The notes under the pieces are model-generated. The model did not search any database, was not told the origin of the DNA, and saw only the letters and a list, made by a program, of their open reading frames with translations. The position numbers and the translations under genes are program-made. From Actinoplanes derwentensis (GTDB taxonomy: Bacteria > Actinomycetota > Actinomycetes > Mycobacteriales > Micromonosporaceae): a DNA stretch of 64,000 nt. The number at the start of each line of letters is the position of its first letter. The first letter of the stretch is position 1. Location of the stretch: assembly GCF_900104725.1 (NCBI RefSeq), contig NZ_LT629758.1, positions 8,704,001-8,768,000 of the forward strand, given 5' to 3'. Below are positions 38,444 to 48,475 of this stretch, in pieces.

Positions 38444-38458
38444 CACCCTGGGTGTGAA
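38444..38458. promoter_or_regulatory. palindrome in the PBP/glutamate dehydrogenase divergent region
   Basis: CACACC-CTG-GGTGTG is a perfect 6-3-6 palindrome about 80 nt before the glutamate dehydrogenase start. It is operator-like; its binder is unknown. Confidence 0.3.
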
Positions 38459-38536
38459 CGGTGGTGGGGTGATGGTTCTAGGCTGTGGGCGTCATGTTCG
38501 AGCCCACAATGTCGTGGGTGAGGGGAGCGCCGGACC

Positions 38537-41500
38537 ATGGGTGTCGCCGATCAGGCAGCGACCGATTCTGATCAGGCCGCGTTACTGCGGCCAGAGGGAC
38601 TCGTCGACGAGGGTGAGATCGACGACGAGGTGCCGAACGCCGAACGGCTGGTGGCTCAGGCCGTCGAGCGGGCGGGCGAGGATCACACGACCGCGTCGCT
38701 GGTGAGCCGCTTCTGGCGGTTCGCACCCGACGAGGAACTGGTCGGATATACGCCTGAGGAGATGTTCGCGGCCGCCGCGGAGCATCGCGAGCTGGCCGAC
38801 GTCCGGCTGCCCGGTGAGCTGAAACTGGCCATCACCGAGCCCACCGGCCCGCAGGCGCACAGCGTGCTGCGGATCGTCACCGACGACATGCCGTTCCTGG
38901 TCGACTCGGTGATAGCGCTGTTGACCGCGCACAATCTCCAGGTCTATCTGATGGTGCACCCGCTGATCGTGGTGCGCCGGGAGCCGCTCGGGCAGCTCGC
39001 CCACCTCGAAGCCGAGGTGGAGGCGGACGACGCCATCGAGGGCGACCTGGTGGAGAGCTGGATCCGGATCGAGACCGACCCGGTGCGCCGCCCGGAGGCC
39101 CGTGAGCAGTTGCTCAACGAGGTGCGGCGAGTGCTCACCGACGTGCGCGACGCGGTCGAGGACTGGTCGAAGATGCGGCAGCGCGCCGTGGACATCGCCG
39201 AGGAGCTGGCCGGTCACCCGCTGCCGGTTCCGGACAAGGACGTCACCGACTCGATCGAGCTGCTCAAGTGGCTCGCCGAGGATCACTTCACGTTCCTCGG
39301 TTACCGCGAGTACCGCTTGGACGAACAAGGTCTGCTGACCGCGGCTCCGAGCACCGGGCTGGGGATACTACGCGGCGCCAGCAAACCGCGCCGGCTCGCC
39401 GCCGAGATGGCCCCCGAGGTGTACGAGCGGGCCATGGAGCAGCGGCTCCTCATGATCACCAAAGCGAACTCGCGGGCGACCGTGCACCGGTCGGCGTACC
39501 TCGACTACATCGGCGTGAAGATGTTCGACGACGCCGGCAACGTGGTTGGCGAGCGCCGCTTCCTGGGCCTGTTCTCCAGTTCGGCCTACCGCACCAGTGT
39601 GCGGGAGCTGCCGGTGGTCCGGCGCAAGGTGCAGGAGGTGATGGACCGTTCCGGTCTGTCGCCGCGCGGCCACTCCGGCAAGGATCTGCTGCAGATCCTG
39701 GAGACATACCCCCGCGACGAGCTCTTCCAGATCAAGACCGATGACCTGTACGAGGCGGTCATCGGTGTGCTGCGGATGGCCGGCCGTCGGCAGTTGCGCC
39801 TGTTCCTGCGCCGCGACGGGTACGGCCGTTTCATCAGCTGCCTGATCTACCTGCCCCGGGACCGGTTCACCACCGGCAACCGGCTGCGGATGCAGGAGAT
39901 CCTGCTGCGTGAGCTGAACGGGGTCGGGGTCGACTACACCACCCGGGTCACCGAGCGGCTGCTGGCGCGGGTGCACTTCATCGTGCGCACCGACCCGGCG
40001 GCGCCGCCCGGGCAGCTGGACCCGAACGTGCTGGCCGAGTTGCTGGCCGACGCGACCCGGATGTGGGACGACGACTTCTCCCTGGTGCTGGAGCGCAAAC
40101 TCGGCGACGAGCAGGCGCGGCGGTTGTTCCTGCGCTACTCGTCGGCTTTCCCGGAGAGCTACAAGAACACCCACACGCCGTACGAGGGTATGCAGGATCT
40201 GGCCAAGCTGGAGTTGCTGGAGGAGTCCGGGCAGCTCTCCATGCACTTGTTCCGGCGGCGCCGGCTGGGTCAGGACGGTTGTCCCGAGCCGGACGAACGT
40301 GACGTCCGGTTCAAGGTCTACCGCTACGGCGAGCCGATGATGCTCTCCGCCGTCCTGCCGGTGCTGCACTCGCTGGGTGTGCGGGTCACCGACGAGCGGC
40401 CGTACGAGATCCGCCGTGACGACGGGGTCATCTACCTCTACGACTTCGGTCTGCTGCCCCCGTCCGGCCACCGGGAGCTGGCCGAGGTGCGCCCGCAGGT
40501 GGAGAACGCCTTCGCGGCGGCGTGGCGGGGCGAGGCCGAGGTGGACGGCTTCAACGAGCTGGTCCTGCTCGCCGGCCTGACCTGGCGTCAGGTGGTGGTG
40601 CTCCGTGCCTACGCGAAGTATCTGCGCCAGGCCGGCAACGTCTTCTCCCAGCGTTACCTGGAGTCGACGTTCACCACGTACCCGGAGATCGCCGCCCTGC
40701 TGGTGCGCCTCTTCGAGACCCGGTTCTCGCCGGCTCTGGTGGTGGGCGAGACCGAGCGTTCCCGGCGGGCCGCCGAGATCCGGGACGAGATCACCGGCCT
40801 GCTCGACCAGGTGGACAGCCTGGACCAGGACCGGATCCTGCGTTCCTACCTGACCCTGATCGAGGCGACGCTGCGGACCAGCTTCTTCCAGCGGGGCCCG
40901 GAGGGGCGGCCGAAGTCGTACGTCGCCTTCAAACTGGACCCGCAGGCGATCCCGGACCTGCCGCAGCCCCGGCCCAAGTTCGAGATCTTCGTCTACTCGC
41001 CACGGTTCGAGGGTGTACACCTGCGCTTCGGCGCGGTCGCCCGTGGTGGTCTGCGCTGGTCGGACCGGCGCGAGGACTTCCGGACCGAGGTGCTCGGCCT
41101 GGTCAAGGCGCAGATGGTGAAGAACTCGGTGATCGTGCCGGTCGGCGCCAAGGGCGGCTTCGTGCTGAAGCAGAAACCGGGCGACCGGGACGAGGCGGTG
41201 GAGTGCTACAAGCGTTTCATCACCGCGCTGCTCGACGTCACCGACAACATCCAGAGCGGCAAGATCGTGCCGCCGCCCGAGGTGGTCCGGCACGACGGCG
41301 ACGACCCCTACCTGGTGGTGGCCGCGGACAAGGGCACCGCCACGTTCAGTGACATCGCCAACGAGATCTCGGTCGGCAAAGAGTTCTGGATGGGCGACGC
41401 GTTCGCCAGCGGCGGCTCAGCCGGTTACGACCACAAGAAGATGGGCATCACCGCCCGCGGCGCGTGGGAATCGGTCAAGAAGCACTTCCGTGACCTGGGC

Positions 41501-43432
41501 GTGGACACCCAGAGCGAGGACTTCACGGTGGTCGGCGTCGGCGACATGTCCGGTGACGTCTTCGGCAACGGCATGCTGCTGTCGGAGCACATCCGGCTGG
41601 TCGCGGCCTTCGACCACCGCCACATCTTCCTCGACCCCAACCCCACTTCATCGATTTCGTACGAGGAACGCAAGCGCCTGTTCGACCTGCCCCGGTCCTC
41701 GTGGGACGACTACGACAAGGCCCTGATCAGCCAGGGCGGCGGTGTCTACCCGCGGTCCGCGAAGTCGATCCCGGTCAGCCCGCAGGTCCGGGAACTGCTG
41801 CAACTGGGCGAGGCCGCGGTCATCAGCCCCGGCGACCTGATGCGGGCGATCCTGCTGGCACCGGTCGACCTGTTCTTCAACGGCGGCATCGGCACTTACG
41901 TGAAAGCGGCCTCCGAGTCGCACGTTGAGGTCGGCGACAAGGGCAACGACGCGATCCGGGTCAACGGCGCCGACCTGAGGGTCAAGGTGGTCGGCGAAGG
42001 CGGCAACCTCGGCCTCACTCAGCGTGGCCGGATCGAGTTCGCCCGCGCGGGCGGCCGGGTGTTCACCGACTTCATCGACAACTCGGCCGGGGTGGACTGC
42101 TCCGACCACGAGGTCAACATCAAGATCCTGCTCGGTGGTGCGGTTGTCGACGGCGAGATGACCATGCCGGAACGCGACGAACTTCTCGCTGCGATGACCG
42201 ACGAGGTCGGCGTGATGGTGCTGCGCGACAACTACGAGCAGGCCATGGCCCTCGGTAACGCCCGCGCGCAGGCGCACTCGCTGCTGCCTGTGCACCGGCG
42301 GATGCTCAAGGCCCTGGAGGAGCGCGGCGAACTCAACCGGGAACTCGAGGCGCTGCCCACCGACAAGGAACTCGCGGTCCGGTACGAGAACGGGGAAGGG
42401 CTCTCGGCCCCGGAGTTCGCCGTTCTGCTGGCGTACGTCAAGATCAGTTTGGAACGTGGGGTTCTCACCGACGTCCTGGTCGACGAACCGTGGACCGCCG
42501 GCGTCCTCACCCAGTATTTCCCCACGCCACTGCGCGAGCGCTTCGCCGGCCGGATGGCCGGGCACCGGTTGCGGCGGGAGATCATCTCCACGTCGCTGGT
42601 CAACGAGGTCGTCAACCGCGGTGGTACGTCGTTCGTGCACCGTGCCATGGAGGAGAGCGGGGCGTCGGCCGCCGACGTCATCCGCGCCTATGTGGTGATC
42701 CGGGACGTCTACGGGCTCGAAGAGGTCTGGGCCGCCGGCGAGGCACTCGACAATCAGGTGCCGACGGCCGCGCAGACCCTGGTCTTCCTGGAGACCCGGC
42801 GGCTGCTCGACCGGGCGGTCCGATGGCTGGTCAGCACCCGGCGCTCGCCCATCGACGTGGCCGGGGAGACCGCCCGGCTCCGGCCCGGCATCGCCGAACT
42901 GCTGCCCCGGCTACCCGAGGTGATGGTCGGCGCCGAACGGCGGGCCCTCTCCGAGCGGGCCGACGAACTCATCGATCAAGGCGTTCCGGAAGACCTGGCC
43001 GGAGTGATCAGCCGGGTTTTCTACGGGTTCGGCCTGCTCGACATCCTGGAGACGGCCACCGCCGCCGACCGGAACGTCGGCGAGGTGGCCCAGGTCTACT
43101 TCGTGTTGTCCGCGCGGTTCGGGGTGGACGTGCTCCTGTCGCACATCTCCCAGCTCCCGCGCGGAGACCGCTGGCAGACCCTGGCCCGGATGGCGCTGCG
43201 GTACGACCTGTACGCCGCACTGGCCGGGCTCACCGCCGAAGTCCTCCAGTCGACGCCACCGACGGCGACCCCCGAGGACCGGGTCTCCGAATGGGAACAG
43301 GTCAACGCGGCATCGATCGCCCGGGCGTCCAACGCGATGGGCAACGTCGAGGACTCACCCGCCGATCTCGCGGCGCTGTCCGTGCTACTCCGCCAGATCC
43401 GCACCCTGGTCAAGACCTCGGCAGCCGTCTGA
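38537..43432 (+). CDS. large NAD-dependent glutamate dehydrogenase (180-kDa class)
   Basis: A 1631-residue enzyme of the L-GDH180 family, which oxidises glutamate to 2-oxoglutarate with NAD+ and is mainly catabolic. The N-terminal ~700 residues hold ACT-like regulatory modules. The catalytic core is around GGLRWSDRREDFRTEVLGLV, VGAKGGFVLKQKP and FTVVGVGDMSGDVFGNGML, the NAD-binding loop. A helical C-terminal domain follows. Length is typical of the class (1600-1650). A strong terminator follows the stop. Confidence 0.95.
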   Translation: MGVADQAATDSDQAALLRPEGLVDEGEIDDEVPNAERLVAQAVERAGEDHTTASLVSRFWRFAPDEELVGYTPEEMFAAAAEHRELADVRLPGELKLAITEPTGPQAHSVLRIVTDDMPFLVDSVIALLTAHNLQVYLMVHPLIVVRREPLGQLAHLEAEVEADDAIEGDLVESWIRIETDPVRRPEAREQLLNEVRRVLTDVRDAVEDWSKMRQRAVDIAEELAGHPLPVPDKDVTDSIELLKWLAEDHFTFLGYREYRLDEQGLLTAAPSTGLGILRGASKPRRLAAEMAPEVYERAMEQRLLMITKANSRATVHRSAYLDYIGVKMFDDAGNVVGERRFLGLFSSSAYRTSVRELPVVRRKVQEVMDRSGLSPRGHSGKDLLQILETYPRDELFQIKTDDLYEAVIGVLRMAGRRQLRLFLRRDGYGRFISCLIYLPRDRFTTGNRLRMQEILLRELNGVGVDYTTRVTERLLARVHFIVRTDPAAPPGQLDPNVLAELLADATRMWDDDFSLVLERKLGDEQARRLFLRYSSAFPESYKNTHTPYEGMQDLAKLELLEESGQLSMHLFRRRRLGQDGCPEPDERDVRFKVYRYGEPMMLSAVLPVLHSLGVRVTDERPYEIRRDDGVIYLYDFGLLPPSGHRELAEVRPQVENAFAAAWRGEAEVDGFNELVLLAGLTWRQVVVLRAYAKYLRQAGNVFSQRYLESTFTTYPEIAALLVRLFETRFSPALVVGETERSRRAAEIRDEITGLLDQVDSLDQDRILRSYLTLIEATLRTSFFQRGPEGRPKSYVAFKLDPQAIPDLPQPRPKFEIFVYSPRFEGVHLRFGAVARGGLRWSDRREDFRTEVLGLVKAQMVKNSVIVPVGAKGGFVLKQKPGDRDEAVECYKRFITALLDVTDNIQSGKIVPPPEVVRHDGDDPYLVVAADKGTATFSDIANEISVGKEFWMGDAFASGGSAGYDHKKMGITARGAWESVKKHFRDLGVDTQSEDFTVVGVGDMSGDVFGNGMLLSEHIRLVAAFDHRHIFLDPNPTSSISYEERKRLFDLPRSSWDDYDKALISQGGGVYPRSAKSIPVSPQVRELLQLGEAAVISPGDLMRAILLAPVDLFFNGGIGTYVKAASESHVEVGDKGNDAIRVNGADLRVKVVGEGGNLGLTQRGRIEFARAGGRVFTDFIDNSAGVDCSDHEVNIKILLGGAVVDGEMTMPERDELLAAMTDEVGVMVLRDNYEQAMALGNARAQAHSLLPVHRRMLKALEERGELNRELEALPTDKELAVRYENGEGLSAPEFAVLLAYVKISLERGVLTDVLVDEPWTAGVLTQYFPTPLRERFAGRMAGHRLRREIISTSLVNEVVNRGGTSFVHRAMEESGASAADVIRAYVVIRDVYGLEEVWAAGEALDNQVPTAAQTLVFLETRRLLDRAVRWLVSTRRSPIDVAGETARLRPGIAELLPRLPEVMVGAERRALSERADELIDQGVPEDLAGVISRVFYGFGLLDILETATAADRNVGEVAQVYFVLSARFGVDVLLSHISQLPRGDRWQTLARMALRYDLYAALAGLTAEVLQSTPPTATPEDRVSEWEQVNAASIARASNAMGNVEDSPADLAALSVLLRQIRTLVKTSAAV

Positions 43433-43444
43433 CCCGGTGACGAG

Positions 43445-43483
43445 AACCGCCCGGCGTCCACTCATCGTGGAGGCCGGGCGGTT
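43445..43483 (+). terminator. terminator after the glutamate dehydrogenase gene
   Basis: AACCGCCCGGC (43445-43455) pairs with GCCGGGCGGTT (43473-43483), followed by TTCG, 13 nt after the stop. Confidence 0.8.
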
Positions 43484-43855
43484 TCGTCGTGAAGTGGTCA
43501 GCCGGTCCGGCACGCTGCTCCCGTAGTCGTGCCGGCCCGGCTCACCGTCTGCACCGCGGTTTCCCGACTGGTCCCGAGTCGATTCCGCGGCGTCCCCAGA
43601 TCCACCTTCTGGCCATCACGCTAGGTGACCCAACCGGCTCCACGGAAGCGGAGCGTGCACGGATTGCCCATTCGGTTGGTCCGGTTCGTGCGTAAGGTCC
43701 ACTTACTAATCCAACATTATAGACAAGAAGCAATGCATCCATCACTAATAGTGATGTCGATCGTATCCGGCGGGAATGGCGCTGGGAGTGTGCGAGCGGG
43801 GCCGGGTGTGCGAGCGGGTGGGCAGGTTGCGGGGACCGGGTAGAGCCGGGCCGGA
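43484..43855. other. 372-bp gene-free region with an AT-rich island
   Basis: No convincing ORF is present. A segment at about 43700-43765 is strikingly AT-rich for this genome (ACTTACTAATCCAACATTAT) and contains a perfect 7-1-7 palindrome, ATCACTA-A-TAGTGAT, at 43741-43755. It lies between two convergent gene ends, where a promoter is not needed for the flanking genes. An unannotated small RNA or a remnant insertion are the options. Confidence 0.4.
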
Positions 43856-45358
43856 TCAGGTGAGGGCCAGGGCCTCGGCGGCGGCGCGGCTGTTGGCGAG
43901 GCTGGAACCGTGCGTGACGATGAAGGCCTCGGTGCCGGCCGGGCGCCACGACGACGGCCAACCCATCTCGACGACCCCGGCCGGGCGGTCCGCGGCCACC
44001 TTCTCTATCAGTTCGCGGGCCGCGGCGGAGTTGTGGATCCGGCGGCCGAGAAAGACGACCGGCCGTTGCCCGGCGCGCGCGAGGACCGACTCGGCGGTGG
44101 TGTCGGCGGCCACCACCTCGATCTCCTCGGCGGTGGCCAGGTGCGGCGTGAGCCCCCACGGCACCTTGCCCGCGGCGATCGACCATCCCGCGACGAACCG
44201 CACCACCAGCGGATCCCGCAGCGCTCCCACCGCCCCCTCCACGATCATCCCGCGGTGCGCGGCAGCCACGCCCAGCGCGAAGTCGGGCCGGTGGGAGGCC
44301 GCGAAGGGCTCGTCGGGCTCGCCCGGCGTCTCGGTGGTGCGAGTGGCGGCGTTTTCCTGGCGCGGCGTCTCGGCGGTGAGGGCTGTGGTGCGGGTGGCGG
44401 CGTCCTCCAGGCGGTGGAGTGGGAGGCGACCGTCGGTGGTGGCGAGGGCGATCTCGGCGACGACAGCTTCGACCAGGGCCAGGTCGACGACCGCGCCGAT
44501 GCAGAGGAGGTCGGCGCCGGCGGCCAGGGCGGCGACCGCGGCCCGCGGAATGCCGCCGGCCGAGGCGGCCGCGCCGCGCATCTCCAGGGCATCGGTGACT
44601 ATCGCGCCGCGGAAGCCGAGTTCGTTGCGGAGCAGGTCGGTAAGCGCGGCCCGGCTGAAGGTGGCCGGGCCGTCACCGGTCAGGGCCGGAACCCGGATGT
44701 GCGCGCTCATCACGGCCCGTACTCCGGCTTCGACGGCGGCGGCGAACGGTGGCAGGTCGCGGGCGCGCAGCAGGTCGAGCGGAACGTCGACGGTGGGTAG
44801 TTCCAGGTGCGAGTCGGTGACGGTGGCGCCGTGGCCGGGGAAGTGTTTGGCGCAGGCCGCGATCCCGGCGGACTGGAGGCCGTGGACGGCGGCCGCGGTG
44901 TGCCGAGCGACCAGTGCCGGGTCGGCGCCGAACGACCGGGTGCCGATGATCGGGTTGTCGGCCGCGGTGTTGACGTCGACGGTGGGGGCGAGGTCGAGGT
45001 TGATACCGGTGGCGGCCAGGTCGGCGCCGATCGCGGCGTACACCCGCCGGGTCAGGTCCGGGTCGCCGGCGGCGCCGAGGGCGGCGTTCCCGGGGTACGG
45101 GCTGCCGGTCCGGTGCCCGAGCCGGGTGACGTCGCCGCCCTCCTCGTCGATCGCGATCAGCGTGTCCGCCCGCGCCGACCGCAACTGGGCGGTCAGCCGG
45201 GTCACCTGGTCGGCGTCGGTGATGTTGCCACCGAACAGGGTGTGCCCGGCCAGTCCGTCGGCGAGCAGGTCACCGGCCCACTGCGGTGCGACGGTGCCGG
45301 GGAAGGCGGCGAGCAGGGTGCGCAGGGCCAGGCGGCGGAGGCCGGGATCGTTCGGCAT
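43856..45358 (-). CDS. NagZ-like beta-N-acetylhexosaminidase, GH3 family
   Basis: A 500-residue glycosidase. IDEEGGDVTRLG, LDLAPTVDVN, and KHFPGHGATVTDSHLELPTVD (the motif carrying the catalytic His-Asp dyad) with the nucleophile Asp in IVTDALEM identify the NagZ branch of GH3. It releases GlcNAc from muropeptides or chitooligosaccharides. No signal peptide, so it is cytoplasmic. A C-terminal domain (from ~330) is extra relative to the ~340-residue E. coli NagZ. Divergent from a ROK regulator. Confidence 0.9.
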   Translation of the reverse strand: MPNDPGLRRLALRTLLAAFPGTVAPQWAGDLLADGLAGHTLFGGNITDADQVTRLTAQLRSARADTLIAIDEEGGDVTRLGHRTGSPYPGNAALGAAGDPDLTRRVYAAIGADLAATGINLDLAPTVDVNTAADNPIIGTRSFGADPALVARHTAAAVHGLQSAGIAACAKHFPGHGATVTDSHLELPTVDVPLDLLRARDLPPFAAAVEAGVRAVMSAHIRVPALTGDGPATFSRAALTDLLRNELGFRGAIVTDALEMRGAAASAGGIPRAAVAALAAGADLLCIGAVVDLALVEAVVAEIALATTDGRLPLHRLEDAATRTTALTAETPRQENAATRTTETPGEPDEPFAASHRPDFALGVAAAHRGMIVEGAVGALRDPLVVRFVAGWSIAAGKVPWGLTPHLATAEEIEVVAADTTAESVLARAGQRPVVFLGRRIHNSAAARELIEKVAADRPAGVVEMGWPSSWRPAGTEAFIVTHGSSLANSRAAAEALALT

Positions 45359-45500
45359 GGTGTCCTTCCGGTGACGCGACTATGGCCGGGAACGGTGCAG
45401 AACTGCCATGATCGCTCGGAGTCGATAGGCACCTTCGGGCCTGGCACCATTGCCTACCGTTACGCTGCGGCTGCGTGTCGTGCGTCGACACAGTAACAGG

Positions 45501-45518
45501 AAAGAATCTTTAATATTA
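45501..45518. promoter_or_regulatory. AT-rich candidate operator before the ROK regulator gene
   Basis: AAAGAATCTTT (45501-45511) is an inverted repeat directly followed by TAATATTA (45511-45518). AAAG...CTTT with AGG before it resembles half-sites seen for actinobacterial ROK regulators. Autoregulation and control of the divergent NagZ-like gene are plausible. Confidence 0.4.
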
Positions 45519-45530
45519 GGGGACTATGCT

Positions 45531-46709
45531 ATGGCCGTGACTCGCCTCCCGGGCACGCCCCGGTTGCTGCGCGCTCTCAACGACCGCGCCGCGCTGGACC
45601 TGTTGCTCACCCGAGGTCCGCTGACCCGGGCTCAGCTCGGCGAGATGACCGGCCTCAGCAAGGTCACCGCGTCCCAGCTGGTGGAGCGCCTCGAGGAGCG
45701 CGGCCTGGTCCGCCGGGTGGGCGAGCAGGCCGGCGGTCGCGGGCCGAACGCGCAGCTCTACGCCGTGACCCCGAGCAGCGCCCACGTGATCGGTGTGGAG
45801 GTCGGCCCGGACGGTGTGGTCGCCGCCTGCGCGGACATCACCGGCACCGTGATCAGCCGGGTCGAGCAGAGCACCAAGGACACCGACGACCCGGTCGGTG
45901 TCGTGCACAAGGCCGTCATTCAGGCCGCGGGTGAGGCCGGCGCCGACATGTCGTCGGTGCGCCGGGTCGTCCTCGGCACCCCGGGCCTGGTGGACCCGCA
46001 GTCCGGTGAGATCTCCTTCGCCCACGACCTGCCCCGCTGGCACCGTGGCCTGCTCGCCGACCTGCGCCGCGACCTGAACATCCCGGTCTTCTTCGGCAAC
46101 GACGTGAACATGGCCGCCGTCGCCGAGTCGAGCGGGGGCGCGGCCACCGGCGTCAGCGACTTCGCCCTGATCTGGATCGGCCGGGGCGTCGGACTGGCCA
46201 TCGTCATCGCGGGTCGTCTGCACCAGGGCGCCACCGGTGCCGCCGGTGAGATCGGTTACCTGCCGGTGGCCGGTGCCGAGGTGCCGCACAACGCCTCCCG
46301 CCGCGGCGTCAAGGGCGCTTTCCAGGCCATCGCCGGTGCCGACGCGGTCAAGGCGATCGGCAAGCAGTTCGGGTTCCGGGGTGCCGAGGCCGCCGATGTC
46401 GTCCGGGCGGCGGTCGCGGCCGGTCCCGCCGGTGAGCCGGTCCTCGACGAGGTGGCCCGCCGGCTCGCCCTCGGCGTGGCAGCCACCTGCGCGGTGCTCG
46501 ACCCGCCGCTGGTGGTGCTGGCCGGTGAGGTCAGCCGGGCCGGTGGTGACGCGCTGGCCGAGCGGGTGGAGCGCGAGGTGGCGGCGATCACCCTGGTCTC
46601 GCCCAAGGTCGTGGTCACTCAGGTGCCGACCGAGCCGGTGCTGCACGGAGCACTGCGCAGCGCCCTGGACGCGGTGCGTGACGAGGTCTTCGGGTCGACG
46701 ACGGATTAG
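45531..46709 (+). CDS. ROK-family transcriptional regulator
   Basis: A 392-residue protein: an N-terminal winged helix (LLTRGPLTRAQLGEMTGLSK) and a ROK sugar-kinase-like domain with VFFGNDVNMAAVAE and GEIGYLPV. The CxCGxxGCxE zinc motif of classical ROK proteins is absent, so the kinase function is probably lost and the domain acts only as a sugar sensor. It likely controls amino-sugar genes including the divergent NagZ-like gene. ATG 45531 is chosen over an upstream in-frame start because the first 27 residues would be unconserved. Confidence 0.9.
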   Translation: MAVTRLPGTPRLLRALNDRAALDLLLTRGPLTRAQLGEMTGLSKVTASQLVERLEERGLVRRVGEQAGGRGPNAQLYAVTPSSAHVIGVEVGPDGVVAACADITGTVISRVEQSTKDTDDPVGVVHKAVIQAAGEAGADMSSVRRVVLGTPGLVDPQSGEISFAHDLPRWHRGLLADLRRDLNIPVFFGNDVNMAAVAESSGGAATGVSDFALIWIGRGVGLAIVIAGRLHQGATGAAGEIGYLPVAGAEVPHNASRRGVKGAFQAIAGADAVKAIGKQFGFRGAEAADVVRAAVAAGPAGEPVLDEVARRLALGVAATCAVLDPPLVVLAGEVSRAGGDALAERVEREVAAITLVSPKVVVTQVPTEPVLHGALRSALDAVRDEVFGSTTD

Positions 46710-46769
46710 GTTCTCCGGGGCACCGGCACGCCGTCCGGACCGCGCACCCGGACATGATTGGATGGACGG

Positions 46770-47585
46770 GTGCTGGAGGCTGCCGTACCCAATCCGCCCG
46801 ACGACGACACCGTGATCGCCTTCGACCATGTGAACGTGGTGCGCGGCGGGAATTTCCTGATCCGTGACCTGTCCTGGCAGGTCGAGCTGGACGAGCGGTG
46901 GGTGGTGCTGGGCCCCAACGGCGCCGGCAAGACCACCCTGCTCAACCTGGCGTCCGCCCGACTGCATCCGACCCGGGGCACCGCCTGGGTGCTGGGGGAG
47001 AAACTGGGCCGGACCGACGTCAACGAGCTGCGCACCCGGGTGGGCATCACCACCGGCCGGTTCGCCGAGCAGGTGCCGCCCACCGAGCGGGTGCTCGACG
47101 TCGTGGTCACCGCCGCGTGGTCGGTGGTCGGCCGCTGGCGGGAGTCCTACGACCCGCAGGACGAGGCTCGCGCCCGTGAGCTGTTGGAACAGCTGGGCAT
47201 CGCGGCGTTCGCCGATCGTGAGTTCGGCACCCTGTCCGAGGGGGAGCGCAAGCGCACCCAGATCGCCCGGGCGTTGATGACCGACCCCGAGCTGATGCTG
47301 CTCGACGAGCCGACCGCGGGCCTGGACCTGGGTGGCCGGGAGACGCTGATCGGGCACCTGACCGAGCTGGCGCTGGACCCGGACGCCCCGGCGATGGTGC
47401 TGGTCACCCACCATGTCGAGGAGATCCCGCCGGGCTTCACCCACGCGCTGCTGCTGCGTGAGGGCACCACCGTCGCGGCCGGGCTGCTCGGCGAGGTGCT
47501 GACCGCGGAGAACCTGACGAAGACCTTCGGTCTGCCGCTGATCGTCGACCGGTTCGGTGACCGGTACACCGCGCGGGCCAGCTGA
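46770..47585 (+). CDS. ABC transporter ATP-binding protein (orphan, iron-complex-like)
   Basis: A ~271-residue ATPase with Walker A GPNGAGKTTLLN, signature LSEGERKRTQIA, Walker B LMLLDEPTAGLD and the switch His in LVTHHVEE. AWSVVGRWRESYDPQDEARA places it near the ModF/YlmA-like orphan ATPases. No permease is adjacent. GTG 46770 is chosen; TTG 46758 is an in-frame alternative adding four residues. The stop overlaps the ribokinase start. Confidence 0.88.
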   Translation: MLEAAVPNPPDDDTVIAFDHVNVVRGGNFLIRDLSWQVELDERWVVLGPNGAGKTTLLNLASARLHPTRGTAWVLGEKLGRTDVNELRTRVGITTGRFAEQVPPTERVLDVVVTAAWSVVGRWRESYDPQDEARARELLEQLGIAAFADREFGTLSEGERKRTQIARALMTDPELMLLDEPTAGLDLGGRETLIGHLTELALDPDAPAMVLVTHHVEEIPPGFTHALLLREGTTVAAGLLGEVLTAENLTKTFGLPLIVDRFGDRYTARAS

Positions 47586-48475
47586 TGACCAGAGTCGTCG
47601 TCGCGGGGAGCGCCAACATGGACCTGGTCGGGCTGGCGCCGAGCCTGCCCCGGCCCGGTGAGACGGTGCTCGGCGACGATTTCGTGATGATGCCCGGTGG
47701 CAAGGGCTCCAACCAGGCCATCGCCGCCGCCCTCGCGGGCGCCGCGACGACGTTCCTCGGTGCCATCGGATCCGATGCCTTCGGCGTGAATCTCAACGCG
47801 CGGTTGGCGGCCTCCGGCGTTTCCGTCGATCTGGTACGAACCAGCTACGGCTCGTCCGGCGTGGCCGTGATCATGGTGGACCGGGCCGGGGAGAACTCGA
47901 TCCTGGTCAGCCCGGGCGCGAACCGCACGTTCACCGATCTGACCGGGCCGGAGACCGCCGCGATCGCCGCCGCCGACGTGCTGCTCTGCCAGCAGGAGAT
48001 CCCGATGTCCACGGTGCTGGCCGCGCTGCGGGCCGGCCGGGCCGCCGGGACGCGGACCATCCTGAACGCCGCGCCCGTCCGCGACCTGCCGCCGGACCTG
48101 CTCGGCGAGGTGGACCTGCTGGTGGTCAACGAGACCGAGGCGCGCGGTATCACCGGCCGATCCGAACCGGACATGGCGTCCCTGTTGGAACTGGTGCCCC
48201 GGGTGGTGCTGACGCTCGGCGGCGGGGGTTCCCGGTTCGCGGACCGGGACGGCGCCGACGTGCACGTGCCCGCTTTCACGGTGGAGGTCGCCGACACCAC
48301 CGCGGCCGGTGACGCCTTCACCGGGGCGCTGGCCGTGGCCTGGGGCGAGGGCCGGGCGCTGCCCGACGCCGTGCGCTGGGCCAACGCCGCCGGAGCCGCG
48401 TGCGTCCGGCGGGTCGGAGCCAGCAACGCCCTGCCCGAACGAGCCGCCATCGAGGCCCTCTACCAGGCGGCTTAG
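47585..48475 (+). CDS. ribokinase (PfkB family)
   Basis: The 296-residue kinase phosphorylates ribose at O5 with ATP. GGKGSNQAIAAA is the substrate/nucleotide motif near residue 38, and DTTAAGDAFTGAL holds the catalytic Asp and anion hole. It overlaps the ABC ATPase stop by one base (TGATG). The 3' end overlaps the convergent chemoreceptor gene by 4 bp. Other sugars are possible for PfkB relatives. Confidence 0.9.
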   Translation: MTRVVVAGSANMDLVGLAPSLPRPGETVLGDDFVMMPGGKGSNQAIAAALAGAATTFLGAIGSDAFGVNLNARLAASGVSVDLVRTSYGSSGVAVIMVDRAGENSILVSPGANRTFTDLTGPETAAIAAADVLLCQQEIPMSTVLAALRAGRAAGTRTILNAAPVRDLPPDLLGEVDLLVVNETEARGITGRSEPDMASLLELVPRVVLTLGGGGSRFADRDGADVHVPAFTVEVADTTAAGDAFTGALAVAWGEGRALPDAVRWANAAGAACVRRVGASNALPERAAIEALYQAA

